Assembly (NCBI RefSeq): GCF_024763615.1 | Contig: NC_077223.1 | Location: 49,042,627-49,106,626, forward strand | DNA length: 64,000 bases | DNA from: Phlebotomus papatasi | Lineage: Eukaryota; Arthropoda; Insecta; Diptera; Psychodidae | Direction: 5' to 3' | The notes under the pieces: model-generated | Seen by the model: only the letters and a program-made list of their open reading frames with translations | The model's database searches: none | Told to the model about the DNA's origin: nothing | Translations under genes and position numbers: made by a program | Shown here: one piece after another, positions 13,031-24,998 of the stretch | Layout: each line of letters starts with the position of its first letter | How positions within the stretch are numbered: position 1 is the stretch's first letter

Positions 13031-13294
13031 TTCAGCGTTTTGAGTGTCATCGTTTTATACAATACTCTAAGTATAAAATAAAGGGCCACATATCTAAATT
13101 AAAAATACTATTATACATACACAGTATGAGTAGTAGTATATGTATGAGCTGTAAAAAGTTGTCATTCGAAACAATACTTATTCGGTTCAACGGCCTTGCA
13201 ATACAATAGTATTGGCGACTTTAGTGGCCGAAAAGACTTATTTCTCTCTACTTCTGAAAGCAATAGCAAAGGTTGTCCAAAATTAAACCATTTA

Positions 13295-13510
13295 GGGGAA
13301 AGCGCGCCACCTTCGGCCGATTTATGTTTTGATCAATTCATTTTTTAAATGTGTTTTAAATGAATTTGGCTCATTATAATATTAAATTTTAATAGCTAGT
13401 TTAATGCCTCAAGTTTTCAGAAAAAAGCTCTGGGAGAAATCCATAAGGAACATAGAGAAAAAATTGAATTGTCCGAAGCTTGAGTTGTCCGAACGTAGCG
13501 CACTTTCCCC
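13295..13510. mobile_element. TA-flanked MITE, GGGGAAAGCGCG family (216 bp)
   Basis: TA at 13293-13294 and 13511-13512. The tips are GGGGAAAGCGCGCCACCTTC and, inward from the right, GGGGAAAGTGCGCTACGTTC. The repeated TTGTCCGAA near the right end resembles subterminal motifs of other families here. Confidence 0.8.
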
Positions 13511-14701
13511 TAAGGAAATGCTTATTTTTGATATTATGCAGTTGAACAGTCCTATCCTAAGAGAGTGCGGATGCTAAGTTACCTAAATTTCACTAAAAGT
13601 TGCTATATGTTATAGTTTTAACATTTGGCTAAATCCTTGAAATGAACCGATATCTGTAATTTTTCGAAACTCCTCTATACCTAATAATACTCGTACATTA
13701 GAACAATAGGTTACCATACCAAGCAATAATTTCCGACAATTTATGACTTAATCAGCTTACTAAAATGGCAAAAACTGATGTAAACAAGTGGAAATGGACA
13801 GAAATCATTCTATATGGTGTTTCGTGAATGTTCTCTACTTTCCGTCATCCCTCAAAACATCTCATGAGAGGGGACTTTGTCGTGGGCAAAGTGAGTTATT
13901 CTTTATTGTATTGGGGAGCTTGAGGGATATATTCTCTGAAAAAGCCATTTACGCCACTGATCGAATTTCGATCCTCCTCTGTCACACCCGAGACTTTTTC
14001 CTCAGTGGCACTCTGATTGCTGAGAATTGATGGACGCTTGTGGAAAGTCGTCCCATTCCCCATCCCATATCAATCCAAAAGCACCAAAAGAAAGTGGAAC
14101 TGATCGGCACATTAAAAAGCACCCTTGGCAACATATGCATGGAATATTTCTTATGGACGCATCATCCGCTAAGACGCACTGAGCAGGGTTGAGTGGGAAA
14201 AAATGAGATGAGATTTATTTGAAAAAACTCTTTATGATTACGATGATAAATTGTTCCATTTTTCTATATCAACAACATGCAAATTTTCAACATTTTTCAT
14301 ATCTGTCACATACACAGAGAGGCCACCCCTCAACACGCACTCCACTGTGGATATTTCTAGCCACATTATTTTGGGGTGTAGGCTGTACATATACAAGAAT
14401 GGTCTGGATGGGGAGGTGTGAAAAAAAATCCAATTCACAGAAAAATTGTGCAAAAATAAATCGTAGCAAATAGCAGAAACAGCATTTCCATGAAACATCA
14501 ATGATAGATTCGTTTTGCGGCCGGATGATGAAAAAATATTATTCATTTAACAATTGGAGATATAATGCACAAAAGTAAGGGAAAAACGAAGAATTCCATC
14601 AAGTATACATCTATGAAAAAAAAATCTAATTATCGGAAATACATACACTTAATTTACTATACTCAGAACTACGGAATTTCATGAAAGCAATATCAAAATA
14701 A
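13511..14701. other. Single-copy-looking sequence, no supported gene
   Basis: 13790-14200 is less AT-rich than the flanks and lacks repeats. It could be conserved non-coding DNA, but there is no direct evidence. Confidence 0.45.
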
Positions 14702-15362
14702 GGGGTAGTAATGCGTCCCATGCTTTGCGATATGCTTAAACTCGTGACTTTGATGCTTTACCTTAAAAATAGTCTACTCAAGTATTTTGCTAATTAATTA
14801 GTTAAAAAATACTAATAGGTTTATAACCGGTATATTACCGGTTCATAATCGATTAGAATCTATTCATAATTGTGAGAAATTCCAAGAAATTTTCAAAGAG
14901 CCCGAACATGTATTCGTTCGGTTGACAAATACCCTCACTAGACCCTTTTTAAAAACCGTTATAAGAATTATTCAACAATATTGTGGTATATCAATGAAAT
15001 GTCCGCCTACACAACTTTTAAAACATCCAAAAATGAAAAAAAAACGAACGCCTCGTTTTCAAACAATCTCAAAAAACAGGTTTTTGGCCAGGTTGAGGAA
15101 GGGTGCGATAAAAATTAAGAGCATGTTAATTATGTGGAGCCCGAATTATGGGGGGTCCCTCGAAGGTTTCAAGTCTCTATCTCTAACCGTTTGGTCTATA
15201 GAGGTGGTAAAGACAGACGGATGGTCAGACGAACAGACAGTTAGACGGACAAACAACGTGACAACATTTCTTGGAAATCGTTTGAAACGCAATGTTATGG
15301 TGAGAAAAGTGGTCTCAAATCCAGGGATTATATAATATTGCTCTCTCTGTAAAGATCGAGCA
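14702..15362 (+). repeat. Dispersed repeat 'L', copy 2
   Basis: GGGGTAGTAATGCGTCCCAT, then AAACTCGTGACTTTGATGCT and CGGTTCATAATCGATT, the phrase TCAAGTCTCTATCTCTAACC-GTTTGGTC, a GACGGA/GACAGA-rich stretch (15210-15260), and the end TAAAGATCGAGCAGTA. The 137-codon frame across it (14922-15335) is accidental. The 15366-16656 element is inserted at its last bases. Confidence 0.75.
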
Positions 15363-15365
15363 GTA

Positions 15366-16656
15366 GGGGAGACCGGGGAGGTTTGGGACAGGGGTAGTGT
15401 GGGACAAGGCGATTTTTTTCAATTAATTTTTGAAATAAATGGGATTTAACCATTACTGTATCGTAGGCAATATTAAGATGTATCTTGACTAAAAAAATGG
15501 ATATCCTCAGTTTTATTGTTTTAATTCTATAAATATTTTTTAAAAAAGTGATAAAAATCGTATATTTTGACGTCTCAGTTTTTCTCTTTGTATTTTATAT
15601 CGGCGATATACTATATAATCAAAACTTTTTTATCTCATTAGGTAGCAGTGTAATCTGGGAACATATTTTTATAAAAGTTTCAGAGATTATACGCTCTTGT
15701 TTTTTTACATAAAGGTTTTAAATACCAAAATTACACGTGGGGATGTTTGGGACACCTGAAAGGGGATGAATGGGACATTGATTTTCGACAAGATTGTAGG
15801 TGGTATACAATTGTTTATTGTCAAAATGAAGAGTAATGTCCAGTTTCTACTGGAAATCTCCCTCTTGTGCAAATTTTATCGGTGCAGCAGATTTCTCTAA
15901 CTACAGGGACAATTAAATCATCATTGTCTTAGAAATCAATAATTCCTTCTCAGAGGATATTCGATCTTTGACCAATCTAGTTAAAAACTATTTTTTCGAT
16001 AATTTCTCGAACAAGTTCTCCAGAAAAGGCAAGGCGAGAGATAATTCAGAGAAATAATGAGAAAAGAGGTACAATGCAGTTGTCGTAAAATCAAACAGGA
16101 ATCCATCAATGAGTTCAAAACTAAGAATTGCAAGAAAATCTACTCGCCTGAGGAATTTGATAATCATGATTGCAATATTTAGAATAAAAAAAGCAAAGAA
16201 AGGTAGATGGAAAATAAGAAGAAAATACTTTAAATAATTGATTGACAATAAATGACTCTACTGTACAAATAAAATTGATATTAATTTCTAAGTGTGAATA
16301 AAAGATGAAACATTTTTATTTCTATCAGAAATATAATATTTTTAATCTGGTATTTAAAATTAATTAACGTGTTCTAGTAATACAAATTATGCGAGAAAAA
16401 ACGCGTCCCAAACATCACCTATTGCGTCCCATACTGCCCCACAACGGGGAGGTTTGGGACAAAGCGTCAAGTAAAATGTTTTATCTTTTCCAAGAAAACT
16501 CAGTTGTTTCCCAAGTTCTATCAAGTACTTTTTATAAAGTCAATACCCATAAGTATCCTATAGACCGCATAAAATTGTAATACACTATCGTGGTTTTTTG
16601 GAATAGTGTCTTAAAGTCAAAACAAGAAAAAGTGTCCCAACCTCCCCGGTCTCCCC
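15366..16656. mobile_element. TA-flanked element, GTTTGGGACA family (1.3 kb)
   Basis: TA at 15364-15365 and 16657-16658. The tips are GGGGAGACCGGGGAGGTTTG and its inverted counterpart GTTGGGACA..., mirrored at 16634-16656. An extra internal copy of the tip (GGGGAGGTTTGGGACA, 16445) and the repeated motif TTGGGACA mark the subterminal regions. The open frame at 15988-16248 (minus) is AT-driven and hydrophobic; I do not support it as a gene. Confidence 0.78.
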
Positions 16657-17151
16657 TATCTCTTAATTTTTTTTCTGCAAAAGTAAAAAAAAATACGTTA
16701 AAATAAGATATAATTTATTACAAATCAACAGTCTAAAAGCCTTTAATTTAAATTAAAAAAAAATATCAACCATTGTGTTGTACATGATGTACACACACAC
16801 ACCTCTGTACATTCAACGATGTAAAATATACCGATATATACCGATTTATACCGATGAAAAATTACGTTATGTAATAAACAGTCAAAGCGGATAAAATAAG
16901 CTTGGTGCAATTCACGTGCCTAATTTACACACATTCTGACTTACAATCATTCTGGGGGGAGGTGATCTGAAAAGAATTTGAAATACCATAAGTGAATTCG
17001 AACTTATCATTAACTTTTTAGGTGTGATTCCTTCATAATCACACCTATTTATACTATATAAACAAAAACTAATGTTATTTATGAATTTAGAAATTATTTT
17101 TGGATAAGTTTTCGACATGGTCCTGGCGAATATTTGGTCCAAACATATCTA

Positions 17152-17886
17152 CAGTAGGTGTCAAAAATTTGTTGTCTCATGTATGTTCGGGAAACCAGGT
17201 GCAAAAAAGTTGGAGTTGGTGCAGACATCATTGGGTCACTATCAGAGATACTTACAATACTGTTATCAACCCTCTGAGTCAATATCTTAAGTCTGCCAGT
17301 AGCGTTTTTAGATGTAGTCGTGCCTTATCATAATATATTTTGACGATTTTATGTATATCTTGTAGAGATTTTCCATAAAATTAAACAATTGACGACGAAG
17401 ATTCATTCCGGTAGTATCTCTAGACGATTTTCCTTATTTTAAGGTCCTTCTAACTTACCATTTTAAGCTAAATTATGAATTATCAAAAAAAAAACAGATT
17501 ATTCATTGTTATTTATCATCATTTTCATACACATGTTATTAACATAAACAACTTTTAAAAATGTCCAAACCCACCATTGGCCTCTCAAATGACATAACCT
17601 CAAAATACAGCCGGTTTATTTTAATTTAGTTGCATGTTTTTGACCTTTTTGAGTAACTTTTCAACTGAGGCAACAAACTTTTGACGCATGAAAAATAAAC
17701 AAGTTTTGGAAAACAAATATTTTTTATATGAAATAAAATGATTTTTGTTAAGATACATAAATAAGATCTACGGATTACAAGCAATTAATTTGCAAAAAGA
17801 AAAGTTCGAAAAAGTAATTTTTTCTATCATTTTTTGCACCTGGATTCCCGATCATACATGAGGCAACAAACTTTTGACACCTACTG
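17152..17886. mobile_element. Mariner-like non-autonomous element (735 bp)
   Basis: TA at 17150-17151 and 17887-17888. The inverted repeats exceed 50 bp with few mismatches, starting CAGTAGGTGTCAAAAATTTG on the left and CAGTAGGTGTCAAAAGTTTG inward from the right, with GTTTCCCGAACATACAT-like inner parts. Its flanks match an uninterrupted repeat copy near 57897-57940, which gives an empty site. No transposase is recognisable inside. Confidence 0.85.
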
Positions 17887-18065
17887 TATGACCTAAAAAT
17901 TCGCCATCTTGAATTATTAAAGGAAAAAGTGTAACCCGTCTCCATGGCCTATTTTTAACCGAATTGGTTTATTTGTGTTCGTTTTTTTGAAAAGCTTTTG
18001 AAATCATTAAATGAATCGGTTTAATATCCGTAAATGACTTATTTTTCTCGTATGTACATTTTTTG
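17880..18065 (+). repeat. Dispersed repeat shared with 57890-58070
   Basis: AAATTCGCCATCTTGAATTA, CCTATTTTTAACCGAATTGG and ATTAAATGAATCGGTT align with 57915-58065. The left part of this copy lies before the mariner-like element (up to 17149, GGTCCAAACATATC). Confidence 0.65.
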
Positions 18066-19699
18066 TTTGTCCGTATGCTTGTAACTCATGCTAGGACCCT
18101 TTGCCATCTCTTCTCGATAAGAATTGTTAATCAAACCGCACACAACCCTAGATATATTAAAACTGGCCTTATATGACTTACCCTTTTTAGAATCCTTTTC
18201 AAATGCTCGAATCTAGTGAAATTAATTTTGTTTCAAAGAATAAATGAATAAAAAATTAATATTACATGGAATTTCAAAGTTTATTTTTAAATCGTAAAAG
18301 TTTTTAGAGGTTATCCAAAATACTAAAAGTTACTAAACGAATATCACCCATAATTTTAGCTATAATAGATAATTTTCTCCTCCTCAGCTCAATTGAAGTA
18401 ATTTCCCAGCGCGACGACATGAAAGTAATCTGCATTATGTACGCCAGACATTATTACCTTGTAAATATATATTCGGAATCTACGGAAGCTGATTTTATTG
18501 TTATAACTCTTTAAAGGGAGTGTAGCGTAGGGGATGTACTTTCAGGAGAAAAAGAACATTGAAAAATATCCGATAATTGCTTTGCCACCTAATTATTCTC
18601 TCTCACAGGCCCGAAGCGAACGATAAACTTTATGATATTGTGAGTCTCGTTACAACCATCGATCAATTCAATAAAAATTTTATTTTATCTTCACAAGAAC
18701 CCCCTGGAAAATCCACCCACTGCTATCCACGGTGGCGACAGCAAAAATAAACAGCTTCTCATACAATAAACGTCTCTCTCTTGGATGTTTTTCATAGGGG
18801 GTGTGGAAATACACACTTGTGTCGCGTGGAAAATGACCCAAACGATAAAACATCTCCCTCAACATCCCTTTTGGTGCTCGTTTCCCCCAACTCTATCACC
18901 ATCTAGCTTGCTGACCGATCAAATCTCCTGCATGTCCCCCAATATATAAGTCAGGATGGTGATTCCCAACCCCGTTGCCCCTCTAATATTTTGGGTGAAA
19001 ATCTGTGGAGGTCACCAACAATAAAGAGAATCATTTTCCATCCTCCTAACCACCTCTTTACCCTCCCTGAGCAGTTAAAAACTTATATGTTGGATCATTC
19101 GACGAAAAAAATAAGGCATAAGAAGGGTATTTTATGTCATTCACATCTTTGTCCCCAATTTTCCACTTTTCCCAGATGGTAAAAAAAAATTCAATCTTTT
19201 GAGATTTGCTCTGGGGAGATCAAAAACAAATGTTGAAATTTTGAAGTTTATTGTTATCATCATTATTTTATAAATATAATATATTAATCTTAAAAATGAA
19301 TTAAAGTTTCCTCAACGAGTCCAGCAACAATTTTAATCTGAAAGTCCCTTTTATTTGTTGTTGTATTTTTCTTTACAAATTTTTCTAAATAATGGTGTGT
19401 CGAATTTTCAATATTTCAGATTTCGAGATTTTTTAAGCGTCATATTTTGACAAAACCAGTTTACACTTTTTTTTTATTTTTCATTGCAAGAACTCAATTC
19501 GCATTTTCAAACTTGTCACCGTGCCCAAGAAGTAAACGATAAAAGATATCAACTTCCCTGTTCCGGCCATCGCACCGGTGCTGGTGCTACCCCATAAATG
19601 CATTGACTTCAAATGTTTTTTTATTCTTCCTACCCCTAGTAGGGGTATCGAGCCAATTTAATCCATTTCAACCGACAAGAACAGTTTATTCGACGTGAT
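18066..19699. other. Single-copy-looking sequence, no supported gene
   Basis: 18380-19190 is balanced in composition and free of repeats; frames are short and unrelated. It is a candidate intron, intergenic or regulatory segment. Confidence 0.45.
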
Positions 19700-19870
19700 T
19701 CTTTACCCCAAAATTCAACTCACAATCGAATTTTCACGCATTCCGAGTTGCAAGCACCCCGAATTGCATTTTTTATAGGCACCCCGAGATGAATGCATTT
19801 CGAAGTCACCTGTAAAGAATCTCAGCTACCACAAGCTTCTAGGCTTATGACCGATTTATTTGAGCAGCTC
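19700..19870 (-). repeat. Dispersed repeat with GAGATTCTTTACAGG phrase
   Basis: On the minus strand: AGCTGAGATTCTTTACAGGT, GGGGTGC, CTTGCAACTCGGAATGCG and ATTCGATTGTGAGTTGA. The same ordered parts occur at 60190-60290 (plus), in decayed form at 24850-24990 (minus), 41020-41290 (plus, split by a MITE) and 45815-45875 (plus). Confidence 0.65.
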
Positions 19871-19998
19871 AATTTATTATAAATGCCTAATTATTCATTT
19901 TCAAATAAAGCTGAGAACCTAATTGTCTTTGATATATAAACAACGTAAGAAGAAGTTTCTATTGTTCTGCTTTGGATTTTGGGCGCCAACGTTTAGAC

Positions 19999-20125
19999 AA
20001 GAGGCGTGCAAGAACCGTTGAAACCGAACAAACGTCAAATGAAAATTGTACGTCAATGGTCAAAACGCTACCAGAACAAACTTATTTTGACGTTTATTCG
20101 GTTTCAACGGTTCTTGCACACCTCT
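19999..20125. mobile_element. hAT-like MITE (127 bp) with 8-bp target duplication
   Basis: GTTTAGAC lies on both sides (19991-19998 and 20126-20133). The terminal inverted repeats read AGAGGCGTGCAAGAACCGTT and AGAGGTGTGCAAGAACCGTT, continuing to ACGTCAAA. An 8-bp duplication with an AGAGGTGTGCA tip is characteristic of the hAT superfamily. Confidence 0.88.
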
Positions 20126-20242
20126 GTTTAGACTGAGGTAGCTGCTGAATTTCATTTTACTAATCTTACTTCATCAGTTCTCAATAATGTATTTATCATA
20201 AAAATTTAGTCTTAACATTGTTTTTAAAATCAGTGTTTAATA

Positions 20243-21278
20243 GGGGAAGTGTGCCAAATTTCGGCCAGCTTCTAATTTTGGCCACTTTGAATGTAATTTC
20301 GGCCATGGAAATAAATTATTTAAAATTATGTATGTAATCTTCGAATAGTCAATGAATTCATTTTACTTTTAAATATTTATTCACTTTAGGATGTATTAAC
20401 ACAAAGACCGTTAAATTTTAGGTAGAATTTGAATTTTAATTTCTTTGTAAAAACTCAGTGTGGAAAGTCTTTAAAAAAATGTGACAGATCAATTGTATTT
20501 CAAGCAGTCTTGTGATTTGTGGTGAAATGCAGAAGGTTTTCCTTCGGTGTTTTCATGAAAATTGATTAGTTTTCATTATAGATTGTTTCTGTTTATGTTA
20601 ATAGTAAATCAATCTTTAAATTTCGTATAAAATTTCCCATCTGGATCCTGTATTTCGCATAAAAGAGTATATACTTTGTGAGCGTCTCTCCGGTGAGGTA
20701 GTGTTGCCTATTCCGGCAATATCTTTCGCTTTCCTAAATTTCTTATTCATTTTATGTTTTTTTTTCAATTTCTGAGTTCTACAATGTCCAGAGAAAAAAA
20801 CCATAGCTTCTATGAAAAAGATGATGTGGAAAAGGCCATGGAAGAGTTCAGGAAGGGAAAATTGCTACGGGAATCTGCGCGTAAATTTCAGATGGTACTC
20901 TTCAGGTCTACAGGACAAATTTCACGGAAGATCTCAGGGCTTGTGGGTCATATAAACGTATTAAACTAAATATTAAACTTGTTCCGTTTGACGTTTTGAA
21001 ATTTTCTATCCGTTGCGTCACAAAAGGTGGTCAGAGAAAAAGTGGCCGGAAATTCACTCAAAGTGGCCGGAATACTACCCAAAGCAATGTCCATATTTTT
21101 ATTGATTTTAGCAAGTGATTTAAAGGAAACTAAGATAATAAACTAGTTTTCAAGGTTCCACACAACCTTCCCGTAAAGGAAGTAACAAAAGATATCAATA
21201 TGAATTAAAAATATTGCATTTCAAACTTAGGACTTCGGTGCTTATATGCAACTATGCTGAAATTTGGCACACTTACCC
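20243..21278 (+). mobile_element. Pogo-like deletion derivative, TTTCGGCCA family (1.04 kb)
   Basis: TA at 20241-20242 and 21279-21280. The tips are GGGGAAGTGTGCCAAATTTC and, inward from the right, GGGTAAGTGTGCCAAATTTC. TTTCGGCCA/TTTTGGCCA motifs recur near both ends (20264, 20277, 20298, 21041, 21062). The interior retains the start of a transposase gene (20784-20969). Shorter relatives are at 56541-56963 and 12339-12440. Confidence 0.82.
20784..20969 (+). pseudogene. Transposase N-terminus (psq helix-turn-helix) retained in a deletion derivative
   Basis: A 61-codon open frame starts MSREKNHSFYEKDDVEKAME and continues EEFRKGKLLRESARKFQM, which fits the psq helix-turn-helix of pogo-type transposases (helix, basic turn, ESARKFQM). 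After that the sequence departs from the family and ends at a stop. The DNA-binding half is open and starts with its own ATG, so a short peptide is possible; expression is unknown. Confidence 0.6.
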
Positions 21279-22847
21279 TACCCCAGGCATTTGAAAAAAA
21301 GCGAAAATTGTAATTTTCTTTTTCTTCAAAATTGACACGTTCTACAGCATCCTGATTTATCTTGATGTATAACTTATATCCAAGACAAGAAACATTTTTC
21401 TAAAATTCACGGTTTTCTTGGGAACACATCTTTTAAAAGCTCGCAATGGTGCCAAAGTTTCCCCTTGGTCTATGACAACTAACTAAATCACAAGTTCGAG
21501 CATTTTAGAAATCTAAGACACTTTTCCATCTCGTGCAAGATATAAAAGTGATATCACTATGTGTAATGAATGATAAGGTTCAATAACAGTAGCAGTTCTT
21601 CTTCATCCTGCGACATCAGCAATATTCGGAATCATCGAATAGTTCACCATAGCCATCATATTGAATTTCCTAAGAGTATGTTTTCCTCTTGAATGCCAGT
21701 ATGTAACTCAAATATGTGTGAGTATAGGCCAAAAACATTGAACAAGATTTATATCCATGAAAGAAATGCTGGGTGCTCCCCTTTTACTTGTTCAACAGAG
21801 GAAAATTCAGAGTGTGCAATAATTTTCATGAATGTCGACATACAAAATGCCCATATATTTAGAGGCCTAGATGAACACAATGTCCTACAAATGTACGTCT
21901 ACTCTGTTGAGACATTCACCCTAAGCAAAAATGGGGAATGAGAGAGGATTTTTGTCTGATGCTAGGCTAGAACACTTGTGAGTCTCATTTTCTCACCACT
22001 TGTCGAGGCACTTTTGCCTCTTGGTATGGTATGAGGTGTGACACATACACACTTTTCATCTTCTTTTGTTTTTCAGCATTTTTCACACCATCCCACACAC
22101 ATCCTTTACCACCTTTTTCTGTCTATTTAGCAAATTTCTTCTGACTTCCTAGTCAGTTAATAAAACGGCTTTGGCGTCAGCGCAGAAAAAAAATTATAAA
22201 AATTCAGCTGGTTATTCATATGCAATTCCTCCCACACTATTTGATCCTTTATCTTAGTTTTAGTCAGCTCTGGTAGGTCGAGAGGTATTTCTTGTGCTGC
22301 CTCATATATTCAGGCGCCGTCTTGGCAAGATGGCTACCAGAACCGAAACGAGAAAGAGCGCCAAATCCCAAGTTTTGGAACCTTGACACCTGTCATACAA
22401 ATCGATTGAACGAAAATTATGTGCTCCCATCAACATACCTCTAACCTCGACAATATATCACAGCATATGGCAAAAAGGGTATATACACTCTATCGAACGC
22501 CCTTACATATTAATTTCCTGGACAACACATAATTTATGTACAATTGCTTAGCAGAAACGACAATTTCACTGTATATCATAAGTGTCACACCATTTTTTTT
22601 TCAAAACCAATAATATGTAGCAATCTATAACACAAAAATGAGGAAAGTTTTATAAATTAGGGAAAATTGAATGTGTTAATGAATTTTCACAATTGAGTGG
22701 ATTTCCGGATTTGAATTAAATTTTATTAAATATTTTCATATTTTAAAAAGAATAAATTAATTTACGCAATTTCTTATCCAATAACTATTTGAAAAAATTG
22801 GGTATAAACCGGTGTAGAAACGGTTTTTGATGCTACATCTCAAGATA
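21279..22847. other. No supported gene
   Basis: Single-copy-looking. The frame 21693-21941 (82 codons, Cys-containing) has no recognisable domain and no splice context. Confidence 0.5.
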
Positions 22848-23279
22848 GAGTAAGTGCTCATAATTTTGCCCAGTCTGCTTATAAGCATCGATGTTCCAAT
22901 TTTGAAGTGCGATATTTTCGATATTCATTGACTTTATTTGTTACTCTCTTTTCAGAAGAGTTGTTTAGAAACTTAGCAAGATATTTATCGTCTTAGTCTT
23001 AAAACACGTCATCGTCTTAAACACGAAGTTCTATCATATTTCTCGTAAACAATTGCTCACACTGAATTTTCAACAAAGCAATTTTAACTCAAATCATATT
23101 CAAAATTTAACGTATTTAGTGTTAAAATCTTCCAAAAAAAACAAATATTTAGATAGAATTCATTATTCATCAAATATTGGAATAAAAATCCATCATTTTA
23201 ATCAATTTATTTTTAGTGTCCAATTCTATCCTCAAAGTGTCCAAAATAAGAAACTGGACAAAATTATAAGCCTTTCCCC
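22848..23279 (-). mobile_element. MITE of the TTGTCCAA family (432 bp)
   Basis: TA flanks (22846-22847 and 23280-23281). The tips are GAGTAAGTGCTCATAATTTT and, read inward from the right, GGGGAAAGGCTTATAATTTT. The right half (23053-23279) is nearly the reverse complement of 1600-1850, so this is a shorter copy of the element at 1591-2451 in the other orientation. It has no coding potential of its own. Confidence 0.78.
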
Positions 23280-23315
23280 TATTGCTTATTCACTAAAATT
23301 TCATTTTGAAAAAAG

Positions 23316-23516
23316 GGGTCCGTGGTGCAATTAGTAAGATCGTGCGGCTCTTAGGTGATGTGTCCCACGGCTCGACTATCACAGTTGTGAGTTCGAGTGC
23401 CGCCCGTTGCAAATGATTGGTACGTCTGAAAGGACATATTTATCAAACACAAAGTAAACAATGTACAAAAATGGCAATAAAGCCCGGTACATCAAAATAA
23501 AATAAAAATAAAATAA
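23316..23516 (+). mobile_element. tRNA-derived SINE, copy B, with A-rich tail
   Basis: A box region GTGGTGCAATTAGTAAGA and B box GAGTTCGAGTGCC (23389-23401), then a body ending in AAAATAAAATAAAAATAAAA. It is inserted 36 bp after the TTGTCCAA-family MITE. The same head as copy A at 10993. Confidence 0.78.
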
Positions 23517-24037
23517 TTTTGAAAAAGTTTTGTAAGAGTAAGTTAGCGTTGAGTTAACATTTTATCTCCACTTGAAACAAAGTCATATTTTATTGCAATT
23601 TTGAGTCAATAGAACTATGTAAGGTATTTCATCCATATACAAAAATATCGTTAAATCATTCCTAATGACGGTTTTTCGAAATGGCAGAAGGTATTTAGTG
23701 GACGAGGTTCTTTAACGACTGGGTGTGTTGAGACTCTGCAGGGTTATCGCTTTGAATGGCGGAAAATGGTAAGTAGTAAGTATTTTTGGCGATCTTATGA
23801 GTGATCAAATCGCTTTGCGAACTGGTAAACTGTAAATGATTGCAAAGTATTTTTAAGGTGTAGCATTCCAAATCACAAATTCGAGAATTTCGCAAAGGAT
23901 GTGATGGTTTGCTACCCCTTTTACGCAAAAGTTGATTTTTTGGATCAATAAGGATGACTTCAAAGCATCTTTATTTGAATTTTCATTTTATTTGAATTGT
24001 GAAGCCCAAAGGTGGCGAAAAGTACTTACTTTATCCT

Positions 24038-24279
24038 GATTTGAAAGATTCCGGTGATCACCAGTGAGATTCTTTTCAACTTCAAGACTAAGAACACCTT
24101 TTTAATCTTGCCCAGAGCTTTCGGTCCGGATATGGACCTTCTTCAGTAGTCGACTAAGGTTCATATCCATTTCCGATGAAGATCCATACCGGACCGAAAG
24201 CTCGGGCAAGATTAAAAAGGTGTTTTTAGTCTTGAGGGGAAGAAGAATCTCACTGGTGATCACCGGAATCTTTCAAATC
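24038..24279. mobile_element. 242-bp palindromic element
   Basis: The arms begin GATTTGAAAGATTCCGGTGA and mirror at 24260-24279. The inner arms contain AGCTTTCGGTCCGGTAT-like sequence and its complement around the centre (24158). It has no coding capacity. Its left side abuts TGGCGAAAAGTACTTACT, the tip of the element family seen at 43238-45604. Confidence 0.8.
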
Positions 24280-24998
24280 AACGCAATACACCAGTTACTC
24301 ATCTATTATACCTACACAAATGCGTATATATTAACAAAACTTGAACCACAAAATCTGAGATTTTAAATGACCTCATTTTATTTATAACAAATCTCTAAAG
24401 AAAGTTAATTTCTAATTATTTTGTTCAGATCTTCTGTATTTATGCCCTTTCAGATAAAACCATTATTAACTTAATTTGCTTAACTTAAGTCGACATATTA
24501 TGTTAATAAGCCGAGCCCCTAACCCTAGTTTTAAGAATTAAAAACCGAATATTCAAATTACCAATACTTCGTTTTTAATTTTTGTAAATTTGCTAAGGTC
24601 TCGTGAAATGTTACAGCTCTTTTGAATATTTCAATTTCATAGGATTTAATCGAAGGACGTAAGGTATTAATTACAAAATTGATTTTCGAAAATCTCATGT
24701 AAAATATTATATTTATAAAACTAAGCGATGCATTTTGATTAAATTGTTGTCTGTTAGCTTAGATAATGATCATTTTAACGATAATTTATTTTTTAAAAAT
24801 CGAGTGTAGGCAATTTTATCGATTTTAGCCGCCAAAAAGAGTTTATGTGACACGTTTCTATTCCCCGAAATTCACTCAACTCATAATCGTATTCGTAAAC
24901 AATTTGAGTTGCAAGGATGCCGAGGATAATTGTAAAAATTTTCAGCTATTATAAGCTTATCTGGGTTTATCGCTGGTCCTCTTTAATTTAATAATTAC

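Noticed and set aside
14922..15335. 137-codon open frame
   Set aside because: Lies entirely in dispersed repeat L, and the frame is not kept in the other copy at 4719-5540.
15988..16248. Hydrophobic 86-codon frame inside a transposon
   Set aside because: AT-rich composition alone predicts such frames; there is no start or family support, and the element lacks a transposase.
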